A stretch of 5,647 nt of DNA. Origin: GCA-002712965 sp913048525 (GTDB lineage Bacteria > Chloroflexota > Dehalococcoidia > Lucifugimonadales > UBA826). The stretch lies in the NCBI GenBank assembly GCA_913048525.1, contig CAJWWP010000075.1:1-5647 (forward strand). The letters run 5' to 3'. The position numbers were made by a program, and so were the translations under genes. Positions 1 through 5,647 of this stretch are shown here, one piece after another. Under the pieces are notes generated by a model. The model did not search any database. It saw only the letters and a list, made by a program, of their open reading frames with translations, and had not been told where the DNA came from. Position 1 is the stretch's first letter. Each line of letters begins with the position of its first letter.

Positions 1-944
1 CCAATATTCGCTACTTCTCCCGTAACTTGCGCTATCCCTATTGGTCCAGCTAGCCCTGGATCATCACCACCACTGATCCATCCAGAGAGGCCCACAAAAG
101 TAAATTTTATTGTGTCAACTATACGTGTCAACGATTGTGGTAAAGCTTTCCAAAGTGGGATTTTATCCCTTATGACCTTTGTTCCGGAAGTACCTATGAG
201 AACCCCCACGGCTCCCTGGGTCAATGTATCTCCAACTTCAAGGGATTCATCATAAGATTTTGCGTCAGTTAGGCTTACCTCAGAATTAGGATCAGAGACG
301 TATTCCACGACGACTAAATTTGGAGGTGATTTTCTAGGAGTTAGAAGAACTGTTTCAGTGTGACTGAATTCGGGAGAACTCGTGAAGCCCGATAGCGGAT
401 ATGACACATTGCGCCTTAGTGTCAGTTCCGTTTGCTGACCTTTTGAATTCTGGATCCGTCTTACTAGGTCGACGTGGTTTTCAACCGTTATTCCATTCAC
501 TCCCAATATTTCGTCACCTGGCCGAATGCCAGCTTCTACAGCAGGTGAACCCGGGGCAACGGAGCCAACCGTGACAATTCCAATGTGTTTGTCATGGGGA
601 AGCGCTAAGAGGGCAGTAAATATGAATATGGGTACAATTAAATTCATAAAAGGGCCCGCTAGCAATACAGCTGTTCTGTGAGTTACGGATTGGCGAGCAA
701 AGCTCCTCTGTTCAGAAGGATCCTCCTCGCCAACCATTTTTACAAACCCACCTAGCGGGATAATATTGACTGAATAAAGAGTTTCTCCTCTTTTTATCCC
801 CCAAATCCTCGGCGGGAAACCAAATCCAAACTCAGTAACTTTAATGCCCAATTTTTTGGCCACAGCGAAATGCCCTAATTCATGTACAAAAACAAGAAAA
901 GTAAGGATGGGAATTACTAGAATCCAACCGGGAAGCCAGGGCAT
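1..944 (-). CDS. rseP: RseP/RasP-type site-2 intramembrane zinc metalloprotease, C-terminal part cut by the window edge
   Basis: This is a membrane-embedded protease of the S2P family. Such enzymes cut transmembrane segments of anti-sigma factors or remnant signal peptides. The frame is open to the left edge, giving 314 complete codons plus two bases of the next. The first membrane helix (about residues 7-25) carries the zinc motif HELGH at 21-25, followed by the conserved stretch FGFGFPPR (39-46) and IPLGGFVKM (62-70). A second helix spans about 92-116 and includes AGPFMN. One PDZ domain follows from about 120, with APGSPAVEAGIRPGDEI at 130-146. The S2P segment GPIGIAQ is at 300-306. The last zinc ligand (NxxPxxxLDG region) must lie beyond the edge. 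The ATG is one base after the dxr stop and has GGAGG six bases upstream. Between the PDZ domain and QGAVGV (243-248) the protein seems longer than relatives. The family call is secure; its substrate cannot be told. Confidence 0.95.
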   Translation of the reverse strand, partial: MPWLPGWILVIPILTFLVFVHELGHFAVAKKLGIKVTEFGFGFPPRIWGIKRGETLYSVNIIPLGGFVKMVGEEDPSEQRSFARQSVTHRTAVLLAGPFMNLIVPIFIFTALLALPHDKHIGIVTVGSVAPGSPAVEAGIRPGDEILGVNGITVENHVDLVRRIQNSKGQQTELTLRRNVSYPLSGFTSSPEFSHTETVLLTPRKSPPNLVVVEYVSDPNSEVSLTDAKSYDESLEVGDTLTQGAVGVLIGTSGTKVIRDKIPLWKALPQSLTRIVDTIKFTFVGLSGWISGGDDPGLAGPIGIAQVTGEVANI

Positions 945-945
945 T

Positions 946-2082
946 TTAGGCCTCCACCCCAGATAGATCCCTAACTTTCGTTACTCCCCAATCAAATGCC
1001 TCAGTTAGTTGTTCTAGTGAAGGTTCATTTTTAGATTGGTAGAACTTCAATGCTGATTCAATAACCTGAGGGATTTCTGGGAAGGAAATTTTCCCACTCA
1101 AAAAGGCTTGTACAGCGCCCTCGTCTGCTCCACATAAAGCTGACGGCCAAGTTCCCCCTCTTTTTGCGAAATTCAAAGCCATATTGAAACAGGGATATCT
1201 TTCCGGTTCAAGGTCTTGGAAAGTTAAATTTCCAGCTACCGATGGAACATATCTAGTCACGTTTGGATTTAACGGCCGTTTGGGGTAAAAAAGGGCGTGT
1301 TGGATCGGTAATCGCATATCTGGATGACTCATTTGAGATTTAGAAGAACCATCCTGAAACTCCACAATTGAGTGAACTATACTTTCGGGGTGTATAGTGA
1401 CATCTATCTGGTCCCATTCCACTCCGAACAACCATTTGGCTTCGATCACCTCAAATGCTTTGTTCATCATGGTTGCTGAGTCAACTGAAATTTTTGCCCC
1501 CATAGTCCAGGTAGGATGTCTTAATGCGTCTGAAGGAGATACTCTTTCCATCTGTTTCAAAGGGGTATCTCGGAATGGTCCGCCAGATGCAGTTATTATA
1601 AGCCTGTGTATAGATGACTCCTCACCTCGGAGGCATTGCCAAATAGCGCTCGGCTCACTGTCTATGGGGAATAAGGAAGCTTTGTGCTCCCTGGCGTAGT
1701 CAATAAGATATTGACCCGCCATTATGACCGATTCCTTGTTAGCAATTGCAATGCTCTTGCCGTGCTCAATAGCCTGAAAGGTTGGGATGAGAGAAGCATA
1801 TCCGGTTGTGGCAGTAACAAGCATGTCCATGTCCTTTGCCTTGGCGATTTCATTCATGGGACACAGCTTTGTTGTTTTAGGAAGCGATTCTTCAAATATT
1901 TTGGGAAAATAGTTGCAACTTACGAGTGATGGAGAAAATTCATGTACCTGTTGAGCCAGCGTCTCGTAATTTGAGTTAGCAGCGATTCCGATGACATCAA
2001 ACTTATCTGGATAAGTTTGAATTATGTCCAGTGTTTGAACTCCCACTGAGCCTGTGGAACCGAGTATAGAAAGTCCCTTCAA
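946..2082 (-). CDS. dxr: 1-deoxy-D-xylulose 5-phosphate reductoisomerase (TTG start)
   Basis: Dxr (IspC) converts 1-deoxy-D-xylulose 5-phosphate to 2-C-methyl-D-erythritol 4-phosphate with NADPH and a divalent metal. It is the committed step of the MEP isoprenoid pathway, in the cytosol. The 378 residues match the usual length. The NADPH-binding motif GSTGSVG is at 8-14 and ANKES at 114-118. The metal ligands are D141 and E143 in PIDSEPS, plus E211 after NK (207-208), matching E. coli D150/E152/E231. SGGPF is at 166-170, the flexible-loop HPTWTMGAKIS at 189-199 and HPESIVHS at 231-238. The C-terminal motif reads GADEGAV where many relatives have AANEVAV. The start is TTG at 2082-2080: translation from it gives the family's standard N terminus (compare E. 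coli MKQLTILGSTGS), and it overlaps the cdsA stop by four bases. Its product feeds the C5 units used by UppS, encoded two genes earlier. Confidence 0.97.
   Translation of the reverse strand: MKGLSILGSTGSVGVQTLDIIQTYPDKFDVIGIAANSNYETLAQQVHEFSPSLVSCNYFPKIFEESLPKTTKLCPMNEIAKAKDMDMLVTATTGYASLIPTFQAIEHGKSIAIANKESVIMAGQYLIDYAREHKASLFPIDSEPSAIWQCLRGEESSIHRLIITASGGPFRDTPLKQMERVSPSDALRHPTWTMGAKISVDSATMMNKAFEVIEAKWLFGVEWDQIDVTIHPESIVHSIVEFQDGSSKSQMSHPDMRLPIQHALFYPKRPLNPNVTRYVPSVAGNLTFQDLEPERYPCFNMALNFAKRGGTWPSALCGADEGAVQAFLSGKISFPEIPQVIESALKFYQSKNEPSLEQLTEAFDWGVTKVRDLSGVEA
951..955 (-). promoter_or_regulatory. Ribosome binding site of rseP, inside the end of dxr
   Basis: The minus strand reads GGAGG six bases before the rseP ATG, an ideal Shine-Dalgarno spacing. 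The site sits within the codons for the last residues of Dxr (Val-Glu-Ala), just before the dxr TAA, and rseP begins one base after that stop. This supports the chosen start. It also suggests that ribosomes finishing dxr hand over directly to rseP. Confidence 0.85.
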
Positions 2083-2894
2083 GTGCCTACCAACTTTGGA
2101 AAGAAGTAGGAGAAATAATACAAGACCGGTACAGTTAAAACAATGGAATCTATCCTGTCCAAAGCTCCTCCATGACCTGGCATGAACTCTCCCGAGTCTT
2201 TCACTCCTGAAACCCTTTTGATTGCTGACTCTGCTAGGTCGCCTATCTGGCCAAGAATTGAAAGAACAACTCCTGTGATTATGGCGACGGTTAAACCCAC
2301 ACCTGGAATACTGAGATAATAGGAAACCATTATTGCCCCAACTGTACCAAGAATAAGACCCCCTATTGAGCCCTCAAGAGTTTTTGACGGGCTTATCGAA
2401 GGGAAAAATGGAGTTTTCCCAAAAGATTTTCCCACTCCATAGGCCCCACTATCGGTCAATATTATGGTTACCATAAGAAATATTAACCACTCTAACCCAT
2501 AGTTACCTTCTCTTATGAGAGGAGCATGGAACAGGGCTCCACCCACGTATAACGCTGAGGCGAGAGTACCTAATAATCGGAATAAAGGTGAAGGGTTCAA
2601 AGACCTATATACAACTAGAAATATAAGAGACGCAATAGAGCAGACTATAAAGAAGATGGGAATGGAGATATTGATTTCTCCAATCCAATAAACCGATGCT
2701 ACGAAGGCCCCTGCAAGTGAAGCCGAGACTGTCGGATTAGTGTTAATTCCTCTTACTTTTAGTAATCTAGATGCTTCAAATGATGATATAGAAGCCCCAA
2801 AAATCATTAATGCTAAAAACCACAGATTTCCCAGTATGGTGAAAGCTAGGACGATTGGGATAGCAATTGCTGCGCTGAGAAGCCTGATTTTCAT
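2079..2894 (-). CDS. cdsA: Phosphatidate cytidylyltransferase (CDP-diacylglycerol synthase)
   Basis: CdsA is an integral inner-membrane enzyme that makes CDP-diacylglycerol from phosphatidic acid and CTP, the branch point for phospholipid synthesis. The 271-residue protein is almost entirely hydrophobic, with several transmembrane helices beginning at residues 4-20. It carries the family signature at 223-249: S-x-I-K-R, then K232-D233, then PGHGGALDRID. Other conserved parts are TDSGAYGVG (147-155) and SPSKTLEG (168-175). The ATG at 2894 is preceded in frame by a TAG seven codons upstream with no alternative start between. The N terminus MKIRLLSAAIAIP resembles other CdsA proteins, so the start is firm although the only AGGA is 16 bases upstream, too far to be a normal ribosome site. 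The stop TGA overlaps the dxr TTG. The 39-base gap after uppS shows no clear promoter or terminator. Confidence 0.96.
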   Translation of the reverse strand: MKIRLLSAAIAIPIVLAFTILGNLWFLALMIFGASISSFEASRLLKVRGINTNPTVSASLAGAFVASVYWIGEINISIPIFFIVCSIASLIFLVVYRSLNPSPLFRLLGTLASALYVGGALFHAPLIREGNYGLEWLIFLMVTIILTDSGAYGVGKSFGKTPFFPSISPSKTLEGSIGGLILGTVGAIMVSYYLSIPGVGLTVAIITGVVLSILGQIGDLAESAIKRVSGVKDSGEFMPGHGGALDRIDSIVLTVPVLYYFSYFFPKLVGT

Positions 2895-2933
2895 AGTTAA
2901 TCGAGTTGATTCCTATGTGACTTGTTTGGGAAT

Positions 2934-3674
2934 TTATGATTTTCCATATCGGCGGTTTCTGCTTGAAAATGTCTTAATAACCAGTTCCACATCTTCATCC
3001 CCAAAGTCCGGCCACAAAACGTCAGTAAAATAATATTCAGAGTACGCTGACTGCCATATGAGAAAATTACTTAATCTCATTTCTCCCGCTGTCCTAACTA
3101 TGATGTCTGGGTCAGGTATTCCATAGGTGGTAAGGTATCTTTCAAACGTTTTCTCATCAACATTTTTGGCTTCTATCCCTTCTGAAACCATATTTTTGAT
3201 TGCCTGAATAATTTCAGATCTGCCACCATAGCTGAATGCTACAGAAAGGGTTATTTTTGAATTGTTCTCCGTAAGTTGTTCCGATTTCTCTATTGCGTGT
3301 GAAATTTCTTCGGGTAGCGTTGCCTTGTCACCCAAATGTATGATCTTGACTCCTTGTTGGTGAAGGGTCTCTAGCTCAGAGTTAATAGAAGTCAAAAGTA
3401 TTTCAAGTATATTTTCAACTTCATTCTGAGGCCGTGCCCAGTTTTCAGTTGAAAATGCGTACAAAGTGACATACTTAACTCCATATTCGCCAAATTTTGT
3501 AACTATTTCTCGAAGTTTGCTTGCACCATGAGCATGCCCTTGGCTTCTATCAAGGCCTTTTTTTATAGCCCATCTACCGTTGCCATCCATTATTAGTGCT
3601 ACATGAACAGGGATGCGGTTCATGTATGAGTCAGGTTGGTGTATTGAAGCGTTGGTATCATGGTTAGATATCAT
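2934..3674 (-). CDS. uppS: Isoprenyl transferase, undecaprenyl diphosphate synthase type (cis-prenyltransferase)
   Basis: UppS adds isopentenyl diphosphate units in cis to farnesyl diphosphate, giving the C55 lipid that carries cell-wall and other surface glycans across the membrane. The signature MDGNGRWA lies at 29-36, with the catalytic aspartate at D30 (E. coli D26). R43, GHAHG (46-50), FSTENW (74-79), SYGGR (148-152) and RTAGEMRLSNFLIWQ (194-208) follow, ending with YFTDVLWPDF (215-224). The small variants SYGGR for NYGGR and RTAGE for RTGGE leave the substrate-binding Arg and Glu in place. The length of 246 is normal. About 20 polar residues precede IPVHVALIMDG. The upstream ATG is chosen because CAGGA precedes it by nine bases, while the alternative Met18 has no ribosome site. 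The product chain length is inferred from the family, so 'isoprenyl transferase' is the safest name. Confidence 0.96.
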   Translation of the reverse strand: MISNHDTNASIHQPDSYMNRIPVHVALIMDGNGRWAIKKGLDRSQGHAHGASKLREIVTKFGEYGVKYVTLYAFSTENWARPQNEVENILEILLTSINSELETLHQQGVKIIHLGDKATLPEEISHAIEKSEQLTENNSKITLSVAFSYGGRSEIIQAIKNMVSEGIEAKNVDEKTFERYLTTYGIPDPDIIVRTAGEMRLSNFLIWQSAYSEYYFTDVLWPDFGDEDVELVIKTFSSRNRRYGKS

Positions 3675-3683
3675 CGAAAATGA

Positions 3684-3688
3684 TCCTG
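3684..3688 (-). promoter_or_regulatory. Probable ribosome binding site of uppS
   Basis: The minus strand reads CAGGA nine bases before the first ATG of uppS, inside the 36-base gap after frr. It is a moderate Shine-Dalgarno match. It favours the upstream start over the in-frame ATG 17 codons further on, which has no purine-rich sequence in front of it. Confidence 0.55.
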
Positions 3689-3710
3689 CCGATAACAGTT
3701 ACAAGAGGTT

Positions 3711-4274
3711 TTAAACTTCCATTACCTCTTTCTCTTTTCCCGACCTCATCACATCCATCTTGGAAGTAAATGTGTCTGTCACTTTTTGAAGATCTTCCTG
3801 GGCTCTCCTACTGTCGTCTTGGGAGATTTCTTTTTCCTTTTCCATACTTCTGAACGTTTCCAGACTGTCTCTTCTAATGTTGCGGGCTGCAACATGAGCT
3901 TGCTCAACTATTGAGCCCACCATTTTCACCATTTCTCTTCTACGTTCTTCAGTCAATTCAGGTATGTTAATCCGGATCATTGCTCCATCGTTGTTTGGTG
4001 TTAGCCCGGTATCTGAGCTGTGAATACTTTTCTCTATTTCCACGAGAGCTTCTTTGTCCCAAGGCTGAATCATGATTGTTCTAGCCTCAGGAATAGTTAT
4101 TGACGACAACTGGTTAAGTGGTGTGTTGGTACCGTAGTAGTCAACCATCAGATTCTCAACGAGTGTGGCAGAAGCACGCCCCGTTCTAACCGAACCTAAA
4201 TCCCTCTCCAAGGAGTCAAGGCTTTTCTGCATGCGATCGCTAGTGCTTAGAAGCACCTCTTCGACTGTTGGCAT
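3711..4274 (-). CDS. frr: Ribosome recycling factor
   Basis: RRF works with EF-G and GTP to split the post-termination ribosome from mRNA and tRNA, in the cytosol. The 187-residue length is nearly that of E. coli RRF (185). Domain I forms the three-helix bundle: VRTGRAS at 29-35, where R33 matches the functionally important arginine of the family, LTEERRREMVK starting at 107, and the long C-terminal helix with RNIRRD and KEKEISQDDSRRAQEDLQK. Domain II lies between, about 36-105, with VDYYGT (44-49), TPLNQLSSI (51-59) and IQPWDK (69-74). The gene begins 17 bases after pyrH with the strongest Shine-Dalgarno site in the window, consistent with the need for abundant product. It ends with TAA. Nothing is missing or unusual. 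Confidence 0.98.
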   Translation of the reverse strand: MPTVEEVLLSTSDRMQKSLDSLERDLGSVRTGRASATLVENLMVDYYGTNTPLNQLSSITIPEARTIMIQPWDKEALVEIEKSIHSSDTGLTPNNDGAMIRINIPELTEERRREMVKMVGSIVEQAHVAARNIRRDSLETFRSMEKEKEISQDDSRRAQEDLQKVTDTFTSKMDVMRSGKEKEVMEV

Positions 4275-4282
4275 GAGTCTAT

Positions 4283-4288
4283 CCTCCT
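4283..4288 (-). promoter_or_regulatory. Strong ribosome binding site of frr
   Basis: The minus strand reads AGGAGG eight bases before the frr ATG, in the 17-base gap between the pyrH TAG and frr. This is a near-complete match to the 16S rRNA tail and fixes the start of frr. Confidence 0.9.
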
Positions 4289-4291
4289 GAC

Positions 4292-5053
4292 CTATATTGG
4301 GTCTGTAGAGAAATTTTTTTCAATCCTACTATCATCGCAAACAAGTGTTCCTATTCGCTGACCCTTAATGATGTTGGCAAGGTTTCCCGACTTGAAGAGA
4401 TCAAACACAACTATGGGTACATCATGTTCCATGCAGAGAGACAGTGCCGTTGCGTCCATTACCCGTAACCTTTGCTCTATGGCATTCAAGTAATTGATGT
4501 GTTCAAATCTGGTTGCATCCGGGCTTGTTTTTGGGTCTTTATCGTAAACCCCATCGACGTCGTGCTTTGCCATCAATAGCAAGTCCGCCTCAATTTCTAG
4601 AGCCCTTAATGCTGAGCCTGTATCAGTTGTTACAAATGGGTTTCCTGTTCCGGCTGCGAATAAAACCACCCGTCTCTTTTCCAAGTGTCTAATTGCCCTA
4701 CGTCGTATGTAAGGCTCGGCAACTTGTTGGATGTTTATCGCGCTCAATGTCCGAGTGTCTAGGTTGTGTCGTCTTTCCATAGCCTCTTGAAGTGCGAGGG
4801 CGCTTATAACCGTTGCTAACATTCCTGCATAGTCAGCAGTGGCTCTGTCCATACCTTCTATTTCTGCTTCTGAACCACGCCAAATGTTTCCACCCCCGAC
4901 TACGATTCCAAGCTCCACACCCATTTCAGTTATTGACTTAATCTCTCCAGCCATATAATCAAGAGCGTCAGGGTCTATGCCATGTTGCCTTTTGCCCTTA
5001 AGGGATTCTCCACTCAACTTAAGTAGGACCCTATTAAACTTAACTTTAGTCAT
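4292..5053 (-). CDS. pyrH: UMP kinase (uridylate kinase)
   Basis: PyrH phosphorylates UMP to UDP with ATP, the step leading to UTP and CTP. It is a hexameric cytosolic enzyme of the amino-acid kinase family, usually activated by GTP and inhibited by UTP. KLSGES (12-17) and GGGNIWRG (53-60) form the phosphate-binding site. MDRATADYAGMLATV (68-82) holds the UMP-contacting D74. AAGTGNPFVTTDTGSALRALEI (133-154) and KHDVDGVYDKDP (163-174) are the UMP and ATP site segments. At 253 residues it is slightly longer than E. coli PyrH (241), with a polar tail after GTLV. The ATG lies nine bases after the tsf stop in the same frame, and no good Shine-Dalgarno sequence precedes it, so translation may depend on ribosomes ending tsf. 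Being between tsf and frr is the usual place for this gene across bacteria. Confidence 0.98.
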   Translation of the reverse strand: MTKVKFNRVLLKLSGESLKGKRQHGIDPDALDYMAGEIKSITEMGVELGIVVGGGNIWRGSEAEIEGMDRATADYAGMLATVISALALQEAMERRHNLDTRTLSAINIQQVAEPYIRRRAIRHLEKRRVVLFAAGTGNPFVTTDTGSALRALEIEADLLLMAKHDVDGVYDKDPKTSPDATRFEHINYLNAIEQRLRVMDATALSLCMEHDVPIVVFDLFKSGNLANIIKGQRIGTLVCDDSRIEKNFSTDPI

Positions 5054-5062
5054 GTCACTAGG

Positions 5063-5566
5063 CTACTCGCCCAAGGAGAAACGTTGGAATCGTCTGACTC
5101 TGATATTTTCTCCCAACTTTCCGACAATCTCATTTATGAGATCCTGGATATTTTTTGATGGGTCTTTTATAAATGGCTGTTGGAGTAGAGAAGAATTTTC
5201 ATCTTCTATATCGGCAGGGCTTTTCGATTTTCCTTCTTCAACTGTTAGAGGATTCATCGCCGCAACTTGCATTGCAATATCATGCGCCAGATCTGAAAAT
5301 TCCTGGGTTCTGGCAACAAAGTCTGTTTCACAGTTAACCTCAACCATAGCACCTATTCTTCCACCACTATGGATATAGGTTTCTATCAAGCCTTGGTCCG
5401 TGTCTCGTCCAGCTCTCTTTGCGGCTGAGGCTATCCCTTGCTCTTTGAGGATTTCTTCAGCTTTATCCACGTTGCCGTTACTTTCATCAAGTGCTCTTTT
5501 GCAATCCATGACTCCAGCACTGGTTCTCCCTCTAAGTTCTTTTATTAATTCAGTCGTGGATGGCAA
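5063..5566 (-). CDS. tsf: Elongation factor Ts, short form (TTG start)
   Basis: EF-Ts is the nucleotide exchange factor that releases GDP from EF-Tu. The N-terminal UBA-like module (about 1-42) contains LRGRTSAGVMDCKRAL (11-26). The core exchange motif ETDFVAR is at 80-86, with T81, D82 and F83 matching the TDF of E. coli that opens the EF-Tu nucleotide site. At 167 residues it is far shorter than E. coli EF-Ts (283). It keeps the N domain and one core subdomain, then a polar linker (about 108-125) and the usual end QQPFIKDPSKNIQDLI...GENIRVRRFQRF. Short EF-Ts proteins are known in Thermus, Thermotoga and, as I recall, Dehalococcoides, so this is not a truncation. The start is TTG: a TAA stands directly before it in frame and AAGGAAGG lies six bases upstream. 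The next Met (20) lies within the UBA motif and is too late. Confidence 0.97.
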   Translation of the reverse strand: MPSTTELIKELRGRTSAGVMDCKRALDESNGNVDKAEEILKEQGIASAAKRAGRDTDQGLIETYIHSGGRIGAMVEVNCETDFVARTQEFSDLAHDIAMQVAAMNPLTVEEGKSKSPADIEDENSSLLQQPFIKDPSKNIQDLINEIVGKLGENIRVRRFQRFSLGE

Positions 5567-5572
5567 TTAATT

Positions 5573-5580
5573 CCTTCCTT
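5573..5580 (-). promoter_or_regulatory. Ribosome binding site of tsf
   Basis: The minus strand reads AAGGAAGG, ending six bases before the TTG start of tsf. It supports initiation at TTG, and the in-frame TAA between it and the TTG excludes any earlier start. Confidence 0.85.
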
Positions 5581-5584
5581 TGGG

Positions 5585-5614
5585 ATTATATTGATCCATT
5601 TTGTCCCGTGCCAA
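5585..5614 (-). promoter_or_regulatory. Candidate sigma70-type promoter for tsf and downstream genes
   Basis: In the spacer between rpsB and tsf the minus strand carries TTGGCA (5614-5609; five of six match to TTGACA), an 18-base spacer and a perfect TATAAT (5590-5585). Transcription would be expected to start near 5580-5577, on top of the tsf ribosome site, leaving a leader of only about 11-14 bases. The match is seen directly; activity is inferred. The genes are also close enough to be co-transcribed from upstream of rpsB, so this would be an internal promoter. Confidence 0.5.
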
Positions 5615-5616
5615 AA

Positions 5617-5647
5617 CTAGTCTTCATCTTCGTTAGCAACAGCAACG
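5617..5647 (-). CDS. rpsB: 3' end of probable 30S ribosomal protein S2 (partial)
   Basis: Only nine codons and a TAG stop are inside the window, encoding VAVANEDED. An open acidic tail of this kind, 50 bases upstream of tsf on the same strand, fits the variable C terminus of ribosomal protein S2, whose gene precedes tsf in most bacteria. The identity rests on gene order and tail composition, since no conserved S2 domain is visible. The spacer to tsf has no evident hairpin terminator. Confidence 0.6.
   Translation of the reverse strand, partial: VAVANEDED

Noticed and set aside
1397..1929. Two overlapping plus-strand open frames (100 and 81 codons) opposite dxr
   Set aside because: Both are antisense to the conserved catalytic part of Dxr, with no family features.
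2740..3033. Plus-strand open frame of 97 codons spanning the cdsA-uppS junction
   Set aside because: It covers the ends of two real genes on the other strand and has no domain or ribosome site that supports translation.
3621..3623. Met18 as an alternative start of uppS
   Set aside because: It has no purine-rich sequence upstream, while the earlier ATG has CAGGA nine bases before it. The conserved domain is complete with either start, so this matters only for the length of the tail.
3675..3710. Possible terminator or promoter in the frr-uppS gap
   Set aside because: No GC-rich hairpin followed by a T run, and no paired -35/-10 hexamers, could be found in the 36 bases.
4977..5378. Plus-strand open frame of 133 codons opposite tsf and pyrH
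   Set aside because: It lies wholly antisense to two secure, highly conserved genes, has no recognisable domain, and its composition is what the reverse of those genes would give.
1..5647. A novel defence, mobile or biosynthetic system in the window
   Set aside because: All the sequence is taken up by a continuous, well-known housekeeping operon without insertions between genes, repeats, or genes of unknown family.

Overview
The window is one continuous stretch of a conserved bacterial housekeeping operon. Every supported gene lies on the minus strand, so it reads from right to left: end of rpsB (probable) - tsf - pyrH - frr - uppS - cdsA - dxr - rseP (running off the left edge). Gaps range from a 4-base overlap to 50 bases. 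No RNA gene, mobile element, CRISPR array or long non-coding stretch is visible, and the plus strand holds only antisense open frames.

The right third (5647 to 3711) concerns translation and nucleotides: the acidic tail of a protein most likely to be ribosomal protein S2, elongation factor Ts, UMP kinase and ribosome recycling factor. The left two thirds (3674 to 1) concern isoprenoids and the envelope: undecaprenyl diphosphate synthase, CDP-diacylglycerol synthase, DXP reductoisomerase and an RseP/S2P intramembrane zinc protease. The links are real: Dxr commits carbon to the MEP pathway, whose C5 products UppS condenses into the C55 lipid carrier; CdsA feeds phospholipid synthesis; RseP usually links envelope state to gene expression.

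The organism is a bacterium with a moderate, slightly AT-rich base composition (judged by eye), Shine-Dalgarno-led translation, and TAA, TAG and TGA all used as ordinary stops. The gene order is widespread. It combines with a very short EF-Ts (167 residues, lacking most of the C-terminal half found in E. coli) and a single-PDZ RseP directly behind dxr. From memory of Dehalococcoides-type genomes this suggests Chloroflexota (Dehalococcoidia or the marine SAR202 relatives), but that is inference and no phylogeny was possible here.

I found no undescribed biological system. The points worth a second look are small: a good sigma70-type promoter in the rpsB-tsf spacer that would give tsf an extremely short leader; TTG starts for tsf and dxr, the latter in a 4-base TTGA overlap with cdsA; tsf and pyrH in the same frame, separated by one TAG and three codons; and an apparent insertion of about 35 residues in RseP between its PDZ domain and the next conserved segment.
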